Assembly (NCBI GenBank): GCA_037074615.1
Contig: CM073542.1
Coordinates: forward strand, 23,897,068 to 23,961,067
DNA: 64,000 bases
Direction of reading: 5' to 3'
From: Leucaena leucocephala
Taxonomy: Eukaryota; Streptophyta; Magnoliopsida; Fabales; Fabaceae
In this document: in pieces, positions 11,985 to 24,793 of the stretch
Layout of the letters: each line of letters begins with the position of its first letter
Position numbering within the stretch: position 1 is the stretch's first letter
Position numbers and translations under genes: made by a program
Notes under the pieces: generated by a model
What the model was told of the DNA's origin: nothing
Seen by the model: the letters and a program-made list of their open reading frames with translations, nothing else
Databases searched by the model: none

Positions 11985-14100
11985 AAGCCATAGCCATTAA
12001 CGAGGCCATTGCTTCTTGTTTGCATGTGGAAGTTATTAGTCATCCAGTATTGTCAGACATGGATTTTCCTCAGTTACTCTTGAACTTTCAGATATGGAGT
12101 GGGCTCAATTTGTTAGAAGTTTTCTTCTTGTTTTTTTTTGTTGGCGTTATTCTACAGAAAAATTTGTAATAATTTTCAGATAAAAATACTGGATACTTTT
12201 TATTGTCGTTAGGTTTAAGATTGTTTTATCTAGCATGTTGTGCTGATCATATTTGAGGCTGCTTAAGTATCCGGTGGGCTATCTTCTTGAGTAACCCCAC
12301 TATTTATTGATTTTCCTGGGAAAATGAACCTCCTTGGCTCATGGCTTTACCACCATTCATATGTCGTATGCACCCAAAATCATTTTGTCCGCTTATAGTT
12401 TGAGATATGTGAAGCAATATTGCTTTGATTATTTCATAGCCATCCAATCATATTCGGATATTTTGCCTGGATCCCTTGCCCTGCTTGCACTTTGGGTAAT
12501 GGGTCCAGTTCTATCGGCTAATCTTATACAATACTTTAAGTATCACTTGAGTTCAACAATACAAATAATAATGTGAGTTGTCAAATATAATAAAAAATAT
12601 ATTTATATTTTATAAGGATATAAATTTAATTTTTGTTACTATTATAAAAATTACTTTAATAGGTAATTTTATAAATTTTTTATAAATAATTTATAAACTT
12701 CAGGGTTAAGTTTTAATTTTGGTGAGAGATTAGTATTAAATATATTTAATTTTTCTTCTAAAAAAAATCAATACAAGTAATATAGTTGTTTAGATTTATT
12801 AGATGCCCTGTCATTTAAATTTATTATTATATTCTTAGGCAAAGAAGTCAGAGTTGAAATGAATTTCATGCCACGCAATGCAATGTGATGGGTAGGCGTG
12901 TAATCATGTACTCATATATTCATTTTAGGAAGTCTATTACTTACTCCTTCAATCTAATTAATTAATTTAAATAAATTAAAAAAACTAATTTAATATACAA
13001 TTATTTATAATAATTATATATTATTTTTTTAAAATATCCCTCACTATCACATATATATTAGAAGTATTTCTTGATGGGGACTCTTTAATATATATATAAG
13101 TATATAAAGATATTTTTAAAAAGAAATTATAAATTTAAAGAGATAAAATAAATTATAACCTTATTTTTAGAATTAAAATAATTTTTTTTATCTAAAAGTA
13201 AATTTTTTATTTAATTTTTATAAATAATATAGGAGGAAGTAATAATATAGTCAAATGCAGTACAGATTATAATGATAGAAAGAAGAAAAGCGCACGTATA
13301 TGATATAAAATCTTGATATGGGGATCAGCTCCTGCCAATGAGATTTGTTTCAAAAATGATGACAAACTCTCTAAGTCTGGTTATATTAGAAAAGGGCCCC
13401 ACCCTATCCTCTATATTACAATAATGTGGTCAATACATGAAATGAAACTTTGTTGAATAGGATGAGTATGCAAATGTTGAAAATAGCTCAACAACAAAAC
13501 CTCTAATGGTAATGGGAATATCTTGTGGAGTGATTAACATGGGACGGTAAAAATATAATATAAATGAGTGAAAAATGACTCGATCCAGGTTAGACATTAG
13601 TACTAGTATTATTTTTGTGGCCAAATAAATATTGAAGAATCATGTGGTCAAGCTTGGAGTCTTCAAAAGTCAAACATAGGACCTCTAAATTCGCCAGATA
13701 ATCAGATCATGGTTTGTGTTGGGCATCTCTCACACCCACTCACCCACACAGTACTTATATTTTATGAATATTAAAACTACCTGTACTTAAGGAAGCAATT
13801 TAAACTATTTAGTTGTTATTTAAATTTAATATTTCATTTAAATGAAACAAATTATATAGCTTGAAGAATGAAAAATTAATAAAACCTCAGTTTTGTACGG
13901 AGGGTCTGAAAAAAAAGAAAAGAAATGAAGCATGCATTGATGTCATTTAGCATGCCACTAAAATTATCAAATTAAAATAGAGGAGGAGACAACTGAGCAA
14001 ATTATTCTCAGCATGTCATGAATAATTCGTTTGTAAATTGGCAGTTCCTTATTTATTTTATTTTTAGTTCTCCAAAAACGACACTCTCGTAGCAAGGTCG
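11985..14100. other. ECR 3'UTR and AT-rich intergenic DNA
   Basis: The ECR 3'UTR probably covers the first few hundred bases. The rest is AT-rich and includes one Stowaway-like element at 12942-13242. I see no gene; the open frames at 12334-12576 and 13430-13624 match nothing I recognise. Confidence 0.5.
12942..13242. mobile_element. Stowaway-like MITE
   Basis: The left end TACTCCTTCAATC and the reverse complement of the right end, TACTTCCTCC, form an imperfect terminal inverted repeat. The core is AT-rich and non-coding. The ends resemble the CTCCCTCC-type termini of Tc1/mariner-related Stowaway MITEs. The TA target duplication is plausible but uninformative in such AT-rich DNA. Confidence 0.45.
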
Positions 14101-14184
14101 TCTTCCTCTGTGCGCATTGCATACTCTCATTTCTCCTCACGCTTGCCACCGCTCAATTTGGGAACCAAGCTCTCTTCAATATTC

Positions 14185-17100
14185 ATGGCTTATTCCTTTT
14201 CTGCTACCCAAAATCCTCCTCCTCTTCTTCTTCCCCATTCCCGCTCCACTATTCCTTTCCCGCGTTCCTCTTTCGCCTCTTCATCATATCGAGAATCCAA
14301 TCCCTTCTTCAATTCTTCTGTTTCTGCTTCGCTCATTACTCACTACAGACCCTTTCTTTCCCTCTCACGCCCTCGACTCTCGTTTTCCATTAATGCTCTT
14401 CATTCTGATGTCCCTCATCCCCACCAGGTACTACTTTATTCTTAGCAATTCTTTCCTTTCTCCGTCTGAGAACCTCCACTGTATTCGAGTGCATTCTTTT
14501 GGAGTCTGTCATGTTCTGGGTTGTTTTTGATCTGGCTAACTAACTATTGATCATTTGCCTGAATATTCATACTTTTTTTTGGACCGCTTTCTTGGTAAAC
14601 AAGAATGAGCAATTTGTCTTATTTTGCCGGAGAAACTTTCCATTATTGGTTGAGATGGCTATTCTCTTACGAGCTTGTTATGACCCATTGGATCTTGAAT
14701 CCTGCATTGGATCTATGGCATTCTACTGTGAGGCTATTATGAACCTTAGCTTTTCAGGTAGTTTTTGGGTACAGCACTCCCGAAGGATCAAGTCCTTGCT
14801 TAAGATAAAAATTGTGCAAAGGTTCATCAAACCACTTGTACTTTGTTTCTTGATTATACTCGAACAAGTACAGTAAGAATCGAACGTGAATGAGGTTACA
14901 CATTTTTAGCTTTCAGGGTCTGGTGGATTCCTTGTCTTAAGCGAGTTTATTTTGTTTATCCAAGAAAAATTGTTCCCATTTGTTTTTACTTTTGATGTAT
15001 GTCTCTCTTTGGGATTTACTTGGGCAATATTTCAAGGGAGTGGACATTGAGAGGAATAAAAGGTACGAGCAGTGGGATTCACTGACATCCAAGTTCGCTG
15101 GAGCAGCCAATATTCCATTTCTATTACTGCAGCTACCCCAGATTATACTTAATGCTCAGAATCTTCTGTCAGGAAATAAAACTGCTCTCTTTGCTGTCTC
15201 ATGGCTGGTAAGGCAGAGGGCCAAATTTTAAATTAAAAGCTTTCTTTTCTCGCTTCCCACCCTGCAAACCCTTTTAAAAGTTTAAATATTGCACTGTAAC
15301 ATTTTTTCAAGTCTATGCTTCGGAAGAAGTTTGTTAAAAGTAAAACCAATTTTAGGTCTTTACAGCTTAAGCTTTAGAGTTTAAATGGTTCTTCACAATG
15401 TTCAATTTCAAAATTTTATATATCAGTAATTCTTTATCCCTGTGTTTTATTTTATAAACTTAATGGGGCTTGCCTTTGAGAACCTAAGGCTAAAATTGGC
15501 ATGGATATCAATGCAGGGGATGCTTACATCTTTGCTTGGAAATTTGTCGCTACTATCGTACTTTGCCAAGAAGAGAGAAAAGGAAGCAATGGTAGTGCAG
15601 ACACTGGGTGTGGTTTCGACATATGTAGTCCTTGTTCAGCTGGCGTTAGCAGAAGCCATGCCTCTACCTCACTTTGTGGCCACCTCAGTTGTTGTCGGAT
15701 CTGGTCTTATTCTGAATTTTCTGAATTACGTTGGTTTACTGAGTGCTGCAATCTGGAGCTTTTGGGAAGACTTCATCACTGTTGGTGGTTTATCAGTGCT
15801 TCCCCAAGTAGTTCTCCATTTCCTCTCCCATTAATAATTCAAATTAAAAAATTCTTATTCTCTGTGTACTCACATGAAGGAACAAAGTCACACCACCACT
15901 CATTTTCAGTTACTCAATTGCATGTACATAAATGCTAAATTTTCTCATTTCTTGGACACAGACAGACAAATGTGTGGATTTTATTATATCTCTTACTAAT
16001 TATCTTATGTTGGCAAACATTTAAATTTGGATACAGATAATGTGGTCTACATTTGTCCCTTATGTGCCAAACAGTATCTTGCCGGGGACTACTGCCTTTG
16101 TGATAGCTGTTGTGGCTGTTATCATGGTAATCTTCTTGTTCCCTTGATTTTTTAGTCAGATTATAAGAAGGTGATATCTTTTAAGTTACATAGTTAAAAT
16201 CCAGTGAATTAGCTTGAAGTGGTACAAGATTGTACTGCCCTCAGTTTAAAATGACTAATTCTCTCGAGACTTGAAGTGGTAAATTTGATCCAGTGCATTC
16301 GACTTAAATGAGGGAAGGGATGCTACCATGCTAAAAGAATTTGATTATCGTTTCCATAATTTAACTCAATTTGATATATTAATGTGAAATATTGTCTCAA
16401 ACTACTTATAAGCAGTTTTTCAACAACTTGTTTGACATAATAGTAGCAGCACGGTTTTATATAATTTTTTGAATGTTTATCACTCATTGAAATATGAAGT
16501 CAGATTTCTTTTTTGTACATTGGGCCTTGTGTGGAATTGAATCAAGTAGGCTTCCCATTTCAGCATCCTTTCCAACACATCACTGCTATGATTTGCAGGC
16601 CAGAAGTGGAAAGCTCCCTGAAGAAGGTGTCAGATTTGTTGGTTCATTATCTGGATGGACAGCTACGCTTCTCTTCATGTGGATGCCAATTTCGCAAATG
16701 GTAATTTGAATATGCGTATCAATTTTTTTCCTTGAAGGACTATTAATATATACCTTGAATATCTAACTATGACCTTATGTTTCTTTTCTAGTGGACAAAT
16801 TTTTTGAATCCTGAGAACATCAAAGGCTTATCAGCCTATTCAATCTTGCTTGCTATGATTGGAAATGGACTTCTGATCCCACGTGCTCTCTTCATTCGTG
16901 ATTTCATGTGGTAATTCTTTTCTTTCTACATGCTCTCATTATTCTTGCCAGTATTACTTCTACATGTAAAAGTTGATTATTCTCTGGTTCAACTTCGATG
17001 ATAGGTTCATTGGTTCTTCTTGGGCTACTTTTCTTTATGGATATGGGAATATTGCATGCCTGTTCTTGTAAGTTGATCCCTGTTCATTTTTCGTTCCTGC

Positions 17101-18152
17101 CTTCTTTCTGGATCTCTCGTAGAACAAAATTAATGGGGACATTTCATTTTATTCCCCTTGAACTTTGAGGCCTAATTACAAATTTGCTACATCAACTTTA
17201 AAACAAGAGACTATGTTTAGCCTCTTTCTAAAGTTGAGAATTTGATTTAGTGATGTTGTGCCAGATCTTAACTTTTGTTCCAGGGATTGATTATATTGCA
17301 TTTTACCCTAAAATCAAAGGTTAGATGAAAACTAAGGGTGTTTTGTGATTGCAGTTTGAATATTATCAGGAAAGAATACTTCTTGGCAGCAACAGTTGGT
17401 CTGTTTTTATGGATAGGTTATTCTCTATGTCCCTGCAGTACAAAAATCTTTGCATACATTTATGATTCCGTATTTATTCCATTTTTTCTTCAATAACACT
17501 ATCCTGATTATTTTCTTCTTGGGAGAATGACTTGCACTCTTAAATTTCTTTGCTGCCAGGTTCTTCCTTTAAAGTATAACACTTGGTTATTTTCATTCAA
17601 TAGAGCCTTTCCACTTGCCAATTATTTAATTGACGAACTTAATATATTTGCTCGATGAATTGCACCAATACTAATGGTCTGCTATCGTGTAACTTGTTTT
17701 CTGAAGTTACATCCAGTTCCAATACTAATGGAAAGCCAAGTTGCGTGACTTTAGAGAGTATAACTTCAGAAAACGCTAATGATGACTTATTTCTACAGTT
17801 CTGGAAGGGTTTCTAGTTTTTAAGGTCTCTAGATGTTATTGATACAAGTTATCAGTTATCATTTTTCCTTATTTATATGCTATGAATATGAACTTGGTAA
17901 AACCATGCTACGGAGCAGAAGCTACATCCAGTTCCACTATGTTAGATTTTTGAAAATGTATCACATATTTTAGAGTATATGTTGTGAGGTGTGTGAATAA
18001 TGTGTGACTTATTAAATAGCGACAATGGAATACTACTACTGATTATTTCTCTTCTTGTGACAGTGTCAACTTTCTGGAGGGACTCTTCAGCGCATGGCTA
18101 CAGTTCACCATTGAATTCTGTACAGGCCTTAGTGTTTAAATCATCAAAATGA
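14185..18152 (+). CDS. MEX1: Maltose excess protein 1-like, plastid maltose transporter
   Basis: Nine coding exons: 14185-14427, 15037-15207, 15517-15807, 16037-16126, 16599-16700, 16792-16910, 17005-17067, 17355-17416 and 18064-18152, all GT-AG and in phase. The product is 409 aa from the ATG at 14185; an in-frame ATG at 14110 would add 25 residues. I prefer 14185 because 409 is close to the roughly 415 aa of Arabidopsis MEX1. The first exon is Ser/Pro-rich and Arg-containing, as in a chloroplast transit peptide. Hallmarks are KFAGAANIPFLLLQLPQIIL, GNLSLLSYFAKKREKEA, SVLPQIMWSTFVP, RFVGSLSGWTATL and IPRALFIRDFMW. MEX1 is a multi-pass inner-envelope protein exporting maltose made by starch breakdown at night. 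Residues near the C-terminus (CLFFLNIIRKEYFLAATVG) diverge from Arabidopsis, but the frame is intact. Confidence 0.95.
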
Positions 18153-18966
18153 AGCTGGGGACGCTGCATCCGCTGAGTTCAAATTTTCCTGTTTGTGATA
18201 TCATTATGCTTTATAATTGTAGAGGAAAGAAAGCAAAAATAAGGGGAAAAGAAAGTAGAAAATTAAATTGAATTTTGGGGAGGATATAGGTTTCTTGCAA
18301 CCCCTCAAATTTTGTTTAAATTTTGTTTCTTGGCAGACATCCCCTCAAATTTTGTTTAAATTTTCTTTCTTGGCAGATTAGCTTTCTAATCGTAAAGTCA
18401 TGCAAATAAATCTCATATTAAACAGAAAATTAAAGCAAGATTTTTCTGGCTGTGTTTAAATTACATTAGCCAATTTTCTATATTCCTAACTCATCTCTAA
18501 CAAGTAAAACTAAACTACAGTATTTCCCTCTTCATTTTTGCCAAACGTGACGGTAAAATACTAGTATCTATGGAGCAACGTGTGTATGAGTAATGAACCA
18601 TTGTGTAAGTTCAGGGTATCCATAAAGCTTAATTGGTGAAATAACAAGTCTTGTAATTCAGAAAACATCATTCAACAGGTGAGCGTCAACAGACGATATT
18701 ATATCATAAATGATGATTCATAGTTCAAATGAGCATTCATGTTCGGACACTAGAGGTCAACCATCCTGGTAACGAAGTAATACTTTCAGTAAAAACAAAA
18801 GTGAAGCCGACTCAAACCATAATAAAGATCTTCTTTAATACTCTAGATGAGCAAATTAACTAGTTAAATTGAAAAATATCGTATTCTATCGTTCAACAGA
18901 ATGTAAAGAAAAACAAAATTTAACTCAACCCAGCTAAATTAAAATGAATACAAGCATTCTCAAGAC
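18153..18966. other. Convergent 3' regions of MEX1 and eS24
   Basis: This interval lies between the MEX1 stop and the eS24 stop, which converge. It holds a 40-bp tandem duplication at 18301-18376 (CCCTCAAATTTTGTTTAAAT, repeated at 18341), probably in or near the MEX1 3'UTR. No further gene was seen. Confidence 0.6.
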
Positions 18967-20214
18967 TCATTTCTTCTTTGCTGACTCAGAAGCCTTGACC
19001 TGTACAAGGCAAAAGACAAAAGTTAAAAAATATAGAAGTACAGAGACATTTAAAATCATAAGCCATTAGATTTACCTTCTTCACTCCACGGATCTTCTTA
19101 GCCCGGTTCTTCCTCTCTTTCATTTGCTTCCTTGACTTCTCTACCTTAGTGGAGAGTCCATTCTGCCACAGAAGAAAAGACGGTTTCACTTGCATCAAAA
19201 TTGAACAAGGCACGCAAAATACAAAGAAAATCATAAAAATAACAAAGGAATTGGTAACAAAACGAACTGTTAAAAAATTCAGCATCTAAGTCAAAAGAAT
19301 ACCAAGTATTAACACTAATTAAAAAAAATTGGTAACAATTCTAGCTAGGTAAAACCATTGAGATGATAAACAAACAAGACTAGAGAATACTACATTACTT
19401 GGCTATATATCGCTGATGCTACAAACGATATTCCTAGCAACTCGAGAATGATGGAGAAATACAGACCAACATAATTGAAAATGCATCCCTTGATCGTAGA
19501 GAAATATATGATTTTCTGAGCTAAGAACATAAAGAATTCAAGTCGGTAGTATGGAAATAAGGAAATCTTCCAGGGAATTATAATTTCATTCAGATTAGAA
19601 GAAACAGCAAACTCTCACTACCCAGTCCCACTGACCCACTAACGCACTGAAATAAAAATACAAACAGCGATTTTAACTTACCCTGATAAGTCTGTACTTG
19701 GGCTCATACTTCTTCGCATTTTCAACGGAATCATAAATTAAACCAAATCCAGTCGATTTCCCGCCTCCAAAATGAGTTCTAAACTTGAAGACAAAGATCG
19801 CATTGGGGTCTTTGACATCGTACATCCTTGCCAGCTTCTCCTTAAGCTCTGCCTTTATGCCATACCCAAAAAGAAAAAGATCAATCATGCGTGGTCATTT
19901 AATTACCAACACTGTAAATGCTTAGCAAGTATATTTCCGACTGATAAAGCTACATACGAGTTTTGTAGACTCTACCCATATTAAAAACTAAAGTACCTTG
20001 GACACGTTTGGCCTCCCAGGATGAAGTACATCAATGACCTGCACCACAAAATAACATCGAATAAGTTATTGGTCGCCGCTATTACGAAAGTTTAGGTAGA
20101 AAACCAACAGATCCGATATGCTTCCATGGATGAGGAACTCACAAACTGCTTGCGAGATAGAAGCCTGTTTGTCATAAATTTCCTGGTTCGGACGGTCACC
20201 GCCTTGTCTGCCAT
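18967..20214 (-). CDS. RPS24: 40S ribosomal protein eS24 (RPS24)
   Basis: Five coding exons on the minus strand: 20143-20214, 19997-20038, 19682-19852, 19076-19162 and 18967-18999, all phase 0 with GT-AG sites, giving 134 aa, the normal plant length. The product starts MADKAVTVRTRKFMTNRLLS. It continues through DVLHPGRPNVSK, MYDVKDPNAIFVFKFRTHFG and GGKSTGFGLIYDSVENAKK, and ends in a basic tail with KQMKERKNRAKKIRGVKK. It is a structural protein of the small ribosomal subunit, required for pre-rRNA processing in yeast and animals. The start sits directly at the canonical eS24 N-terminus. Promoter motifs typical of ribosomal protein genes lie upstream (see 20310-20422). Confidence 0.97.
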
Positions 20215-20309
20215 GTTTGAGGAGCTTTTAAATGCAGGAAACGCAGTAAAGCTTAGAAAGCAGGGGAGAGCAGAGCCGGGCAACAATTACGCCTTATACA
20301 AAATTTATA

Positions 20310-20422
20310 CCCTAGGGTTTCAGACTTCAAGTCTTTTTTTTTTCTTAACCAGACGCACTAGCAACTTGGGCTATGGTGGACAGAATTCGGAATAATAAAC
20401 AACAGTGAAACCGGATGGCCCA
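20310..20422 (-). promoter_or_regulatory. Telo-box and site II motif upstream of RPS24
   Basis: On the minus strand, AAACCCTAGGG (20310-20320) carries a telo-box core (AAACCCTA), about 100 bases upstream of the ATG. TGGGCC (20417-20422) is a site II element. These two motifs commonly occur together in promoters of plant ribosomal protein genes and support growth-linked expression. Confidence 0.55.
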
Positions 20423-20429
20423 AAACAAA

Positions 20430-22357
20430 ATACCACAGACCTGGTTAATATGTTAATAAGTGGCAATTTACATTTAAATTTAACATATATATATATATGA
20501 GATGTTATTCCATTGTAGAAAAATGTTAAAATACATATTTATTATGATTATATTTTTATCTTAAAAAATAAATTGATATTAATTATTATCAAAATGTCAA
20601 TATCTATATATTATATTATTATATTATATCTATTATCTATCTACCTATATTTCTATGTATTTATTACTAATATTATTATTTATATAAAAATAGGGTTTAA
20701 ATTGAATTTATTTCTGTGATAATGTGTTTATTAATTCAGATTTATTAATTTATTTGAACATTATGTGATCTCTTTTGTGAAATTTTATAATTTTTGTTTG
20801 AATTCTTAAAAATAATAGAATCCTTTAAAAACATATTATAATTTTGAGAAGTGGATAGCTAAATAATAATTTATGATATTATAAAATATAAAAAAATTAC
20901 TAAATAATAATTAATTTTTTATAATTACAATTAAATATAAAATAATTTAAACTATATAAAATTTACTTATTTTTAAAGTTTAAACGAATCAACCTTAAGT
21001 ATTTTGAATTGATAGTTTATAACTAGTTAATATAGTCACAATATCAAAATATATTGAAGAAAGTATTTTTAATCTTTAATATAACTGTTAAATACTATTT
21101 AGTAGTTATTTAATTTGTTTACATGTTGGTACTAGTTTATATTCTTCTTGTGTTGTGATATCATTTGTTGTGTGTGTTGGAGAGCATTAGTTTGGAGTTT
21201 GGGAGATACTCATTCAATGGGCATTTCAGCTTGGCGTGACCAATGTCTACTTCCTTCTACCCTGAATAAAAGAATTCAGATTTTAAAGCACTTGCTTTCT
21301 TCGACATTAGATTTAAGTTCTAAGACTTGTTATGTTATGATGCAACACATGGTCATTGAAAAAAAGGAAGATCTACTGGTTTCTTAACAAAAAGAGTTGC
21401 ACAAAGTAAGGAATATAGAGAATGACTAGAAAAGAAGTAAGGAATTGGTATCCTTTCCCAAAGTGCCTTTGAGGTTAAAATGGGGGAGATCGTTGAGCAT
21501 ATTATTTCTATATGTGATGACAGTGATATGATTTAAGGAAGTTGCACATGTTGAAGCAGTCTAGATAATCCAATGAAACATTAATCCAAGAGCGGGAGAT
21601 GAAAAAAATGATGAATAGATTGTAATTGGAATATATACTAGCTAGTCATGTTGGGGCTAGGCTTTAAGTATCCAATTCAATAAGATTATAATGTTTTAAA
21701 TCTCAAACTTATGTGATTTGTTGTCACTTCTTTACTTAAAACTTTATGTGAGAGAATCATATGAATATTTTGCATATATTTCTTTACTTGATTGGTCTCT
21801 TATTGACTTTTATGTACTTAAATTACATGGGAATCAATTTCAAATTATGCTAACAATATTAAATGTGAATACATTTTTTTAAATTTATCCACCAGTACAT
21901 AATACTATTAGCAACTGACTAGTTCAGTTTGTAAAAATGTACACATGTTCTTTGTTATTATTCTTTTTATATTTAATGTAAAAGTTAGTTAATTTTTTTA
22001 ATATATTGAGAAAACTAAATAAATTAGTTAATTATAATTAATATAAGAGTTAGTTAATTAATTTTGAGTTGACTAATGAATATATAATACGAATTTATCT
22101 TGGAGGTTAAATTTGATTGATTATAATTAATTGATATTTTAATTTTATTAATCTACTAAACAAAATTTACTATTTCTTATATTAAAGCAGGAAGAAATCC
22201 TATTTTATTCTAATGAGTCGTTGTGTGTTATGAAACTTAAAATCAGAAACAGATTACATAAGAATACTGATAGGATTAATTAATGTTAATTAAATTAAAT
22301 AACAAAAATTAGAAGATTAATTAATGTGAATCCCTCTTTAACTAATTAATGAAAAAA
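20430..22357. other. AT-rich intergenic DNA
   Basis: No recognisable gene. The stretch is dominated by A/T runs. One open frame at 21148-21387 begins with a Cys-rich segment but matches no family I know and has no clear splice context. Confidence 0.5.
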
Positions 22358-23026
22358 TTAGTTGCTCTTGTTCATCCCAGTGGCATCCTTCACCGCATCT
22401 GCCGCACCCTGTGCTTTCGCCATCATCTGCTGACCAACCTTCAAATTTAAAACAAAACCACGAATCATTAATACATAATCACTTCAAATGTTAATTACAA
22501 GATTAATATTCCTTACAGCAATAAATATATAAGCTAAATAACTAATATATAGATATTCTTAAAATTAGTTAAAGTTAGTTATTAGTAAAAAAAATATGTG
22601 TTTATTTTTTTAAACTATCATATTTAATCATTTGTATTAATAAAAATTATCTTTTAATATGTATAATAATAGAGATAATTTAATAAATTTGGAAGCACAC
22701 AAATCAAAATCAAAATAAATTAAAAACCGCTCTTATATTTAGAATAAGGGGGAATGATATTATAAGATGAGTTGAGAAATCATATGTATGTAAACTGAAA
22801 TGAATCCAACAAAATAGATATAAACCTCTTGAATTGATTCCTTAGTAGAGTGGGCAGCATCGGTAGCCTTGTCCACTAGGGAACTAGCATTTTCCTGCAA
22901 ATCCGCCATGTTTTTGTGATTAATGTAATTATCAAACTAATTAACGTGATGATTCATTAATAAATATACCTGAGCTTGGCCGTGGGCTTGGCCAGCATTG
23001 TAGCTCATCTTGTCACTGGAGTCCAT
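22358..23026 (-). CDS. Small KIN2-like stress-induced protein
   Basis: Three phase-0 exons on the minus strand: 22970-23026, 22826-22894 and 22358-22438. They give 68 aa, close to the 66 aa of Arabidopsis KIN2. The product starts MDSSDKMSYNAGQAHGQAQ. It continues SSLVDKATDAAHSTKESIQE, then QMMAKAQGAADAVKDATG, and ends MNKSN. This Ala/Lys/Gln-rich hydrophilic sequence is typical of the cold- and ABA-induced KIN1/KIN2 (LEA-like) group, thought to protect cells during dehydration. A TATA-like TATATAAATG lies on the minus strand near 23107-23117, about 85 bases upstream of the ATG. An ACGTG core, the centre of ABA-response elements, occurs at 23258-23263. The exons are too short for simple ORF finding, so this gene is easily missed. 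Confidence 0.88.
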
Positions 23027-23606
23027 CGGAAGAATGATATGAAGAGGAAGAAGATTAGAGAGTGATTAAGGTTGAATAATGGTGAATGTTGAGGATGAGG
23101 CAATCATTTATATAGAGAGAGCATTACTTGCGGATTGTGATCTGCTTTTAAGGCCATATTTGTGATGATGCTCATCTTTAGGAGCATTATGTGATGTGCA
23201 TCTCTTCGTCCATTTTGACGCTACCCAATTGGTAGATTCGTGATTAATAATACAAATCACGTAGTTCATAATATCTGGATGATGCGACTTATTGGTAGGC
23301 CTGTGTAATGCACAAGCGTCAACTTGTTATTAGCTTTTATGATTCGAAAATTCACCATTTTCATTTGCAAATTACAATATTCCATTATTTCCAAACAATG
23401 GAAAAACATTCCCTCTCTCGTTCCAAACTCTAACCACTCTTTCATTCCCTTTTCTGCAAAAACAAGTATTTTTCTTTCGTTTTCCCGATAATTTAGCTAT
23501 CCATCTGAGTTTCTTGAGGAAATTGTAGCTGCAAAATTCCCTTCATAGATCTTAGGAGCAATTTCTCTTTTCTTTTTATCTTCTCTGTCAAAAGTTTTGG
23601 TCCGTA

Positions 23607-23693
23607 ATGGATGGTTACACAGCCGAAGATCTGTCAGCTATCGGAGGAATCGCTACCGTCTCCATTCTGCATTCCTTCATTCCTACCCACTAA
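23607..23693 (+). pseudogene. Possible 5' fragment of a UreH-like membrane protein gene
   Basis: An ATG at 23607 opens 28 codons ending IATVSILHSFIPTH and a TAA. The LHSFIPTH motif recalls, from memory, the N-terminus of a plant multi-pass family related to urease accessory protein UreH, where it continues into a Trp and more membrane segments. Here the similarity stops at the TAA, and I found no continuation within the next 1.4 kb. A pyrimidine-rich leader-like stretch precedes it. It could be a truncated duplicate with its 5'UTR, the first exon of a gene with a distant second exon, or a chance short ORF. Confidence 0.35.
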
Positions 23694-24069
23694 TTTTCTA
23701 ATGAAACCTGTCATCCTAATTTTCTAATGAACTAATTTGCTTTGGTCATAACTAAACACGTTCATTAGATCGTGAGCTTGTTTATCAATTGCGCTCTTCT
23801 CAATGGAATAAATTAGATCCGGGAACAAGTTCTTTGTGTAGGCAAAACTTAGGTGACCCCAGCATATATGCCAAAACATTACATTGGTGGAATTATAGAT
23901 TGATTAATACAAGGACAACACATCACACTAACATTTGGAGGTATCCGAATTTGGGCCTTCGGGCATGATGCAAATCTTTATTATTTTATTTCAATTAAGA
24001 AATGCAGTCCTTGAGGGTTGATAGAATGAAAAAAAGTGCGCACTAATTTTCCATTAAAAAGAGTTAAAG

Positions 24070-24200
24070 GCAAATAGCCTTATGGTCTAGTGTGTGATAT
24101 GAAAGCTCCCTTGTTAATAGAAGAAAATTGCAAGTTCAATCATGTTTATAATCTCAAACCACTAATGCTTATCTCTTTAATTAAAAAATGTAAATAAAAA
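24070..24200 (+). mobile_element. Short tRNA-derived SINE-like element
   Basis: A 131-bp body is flanked by an 8-bp repeat, AGTTAAAG, at 24062-24069 and 24201-24208. Near the start TATGGTCTAGTGTG resembles a Pol III A box of tRNA type. Further on GCAAGTTCAATC resembles a B box, and the 3' end is A-rich (AAATGTAAATAAAAA). This arrangement is what a retroposed tRNA-derived SINE would show. Confidence 0.5.
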
Positions 24201-24777
24201 AGTTAAAGACAGAAAACAAGGGTAAAATTCCAAAAGCTACAATCCTTCTATATGGCAAAGTAGTACGTAACATGAAAAGTAAAGGAGCAAGGATTTCCAT
24301 GGGAATTATAATTACTCACATACACCATTTATGAGTAGCCAATATATACTTTATATTAAAATTGTATTTACTAATTGTGCAATCTTCATTTGATTGCTAA
24401 GGGAAAAGGGCAAAAACTATAGTATGGAATAGGAGAAACTTAATGTTATGATGCATATACTAGGGAAAAAAGCTCGTTCTCTTGCTACAATAGGGTATGG
24501 TGTTATATTTTACATCCCAGTATAGAATTTGAATCCTCTGTAATAATGCTGAACACTTAAAAAGAGAAAGTAATAATACAAAGAAATGAGAATGGGCATG
24601 AGGTTCACTTCTGCTAGCGACATTCATTTGTTACACTAGAGATGATTTTTGGTGCAAAGAATTTAGACTCCAAATATAATTACAGCAACACTATTAGGTA
24701 ATAAGTAAAATGTTTGAAGATATTATATAGCTGTTACCTTTTCAGATTATGCGTTTAGCGACCGCATCTTTTGTGCC

Positions 24778-24793
24778 GGTTGACAGGTCAACC
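24778..24793. promoter_or_regulatory. Palindromic double W-box
   Basis: GGTTGACAGGTCAACC is a perfect palindrome with a 2-base spacer. It contains TTGAC on both strands, the core bound by WRKY factors. It lies about 360 bases upstream of the C2H2 start at 25141. Function is inferred from the motif only. Confidence 0.35.

Noticed and set aside
21148..21387. 79-codon Cys-containing plus-strand frame
   Set aside because: No recognised motif, promoter or splice context; treated as chance.
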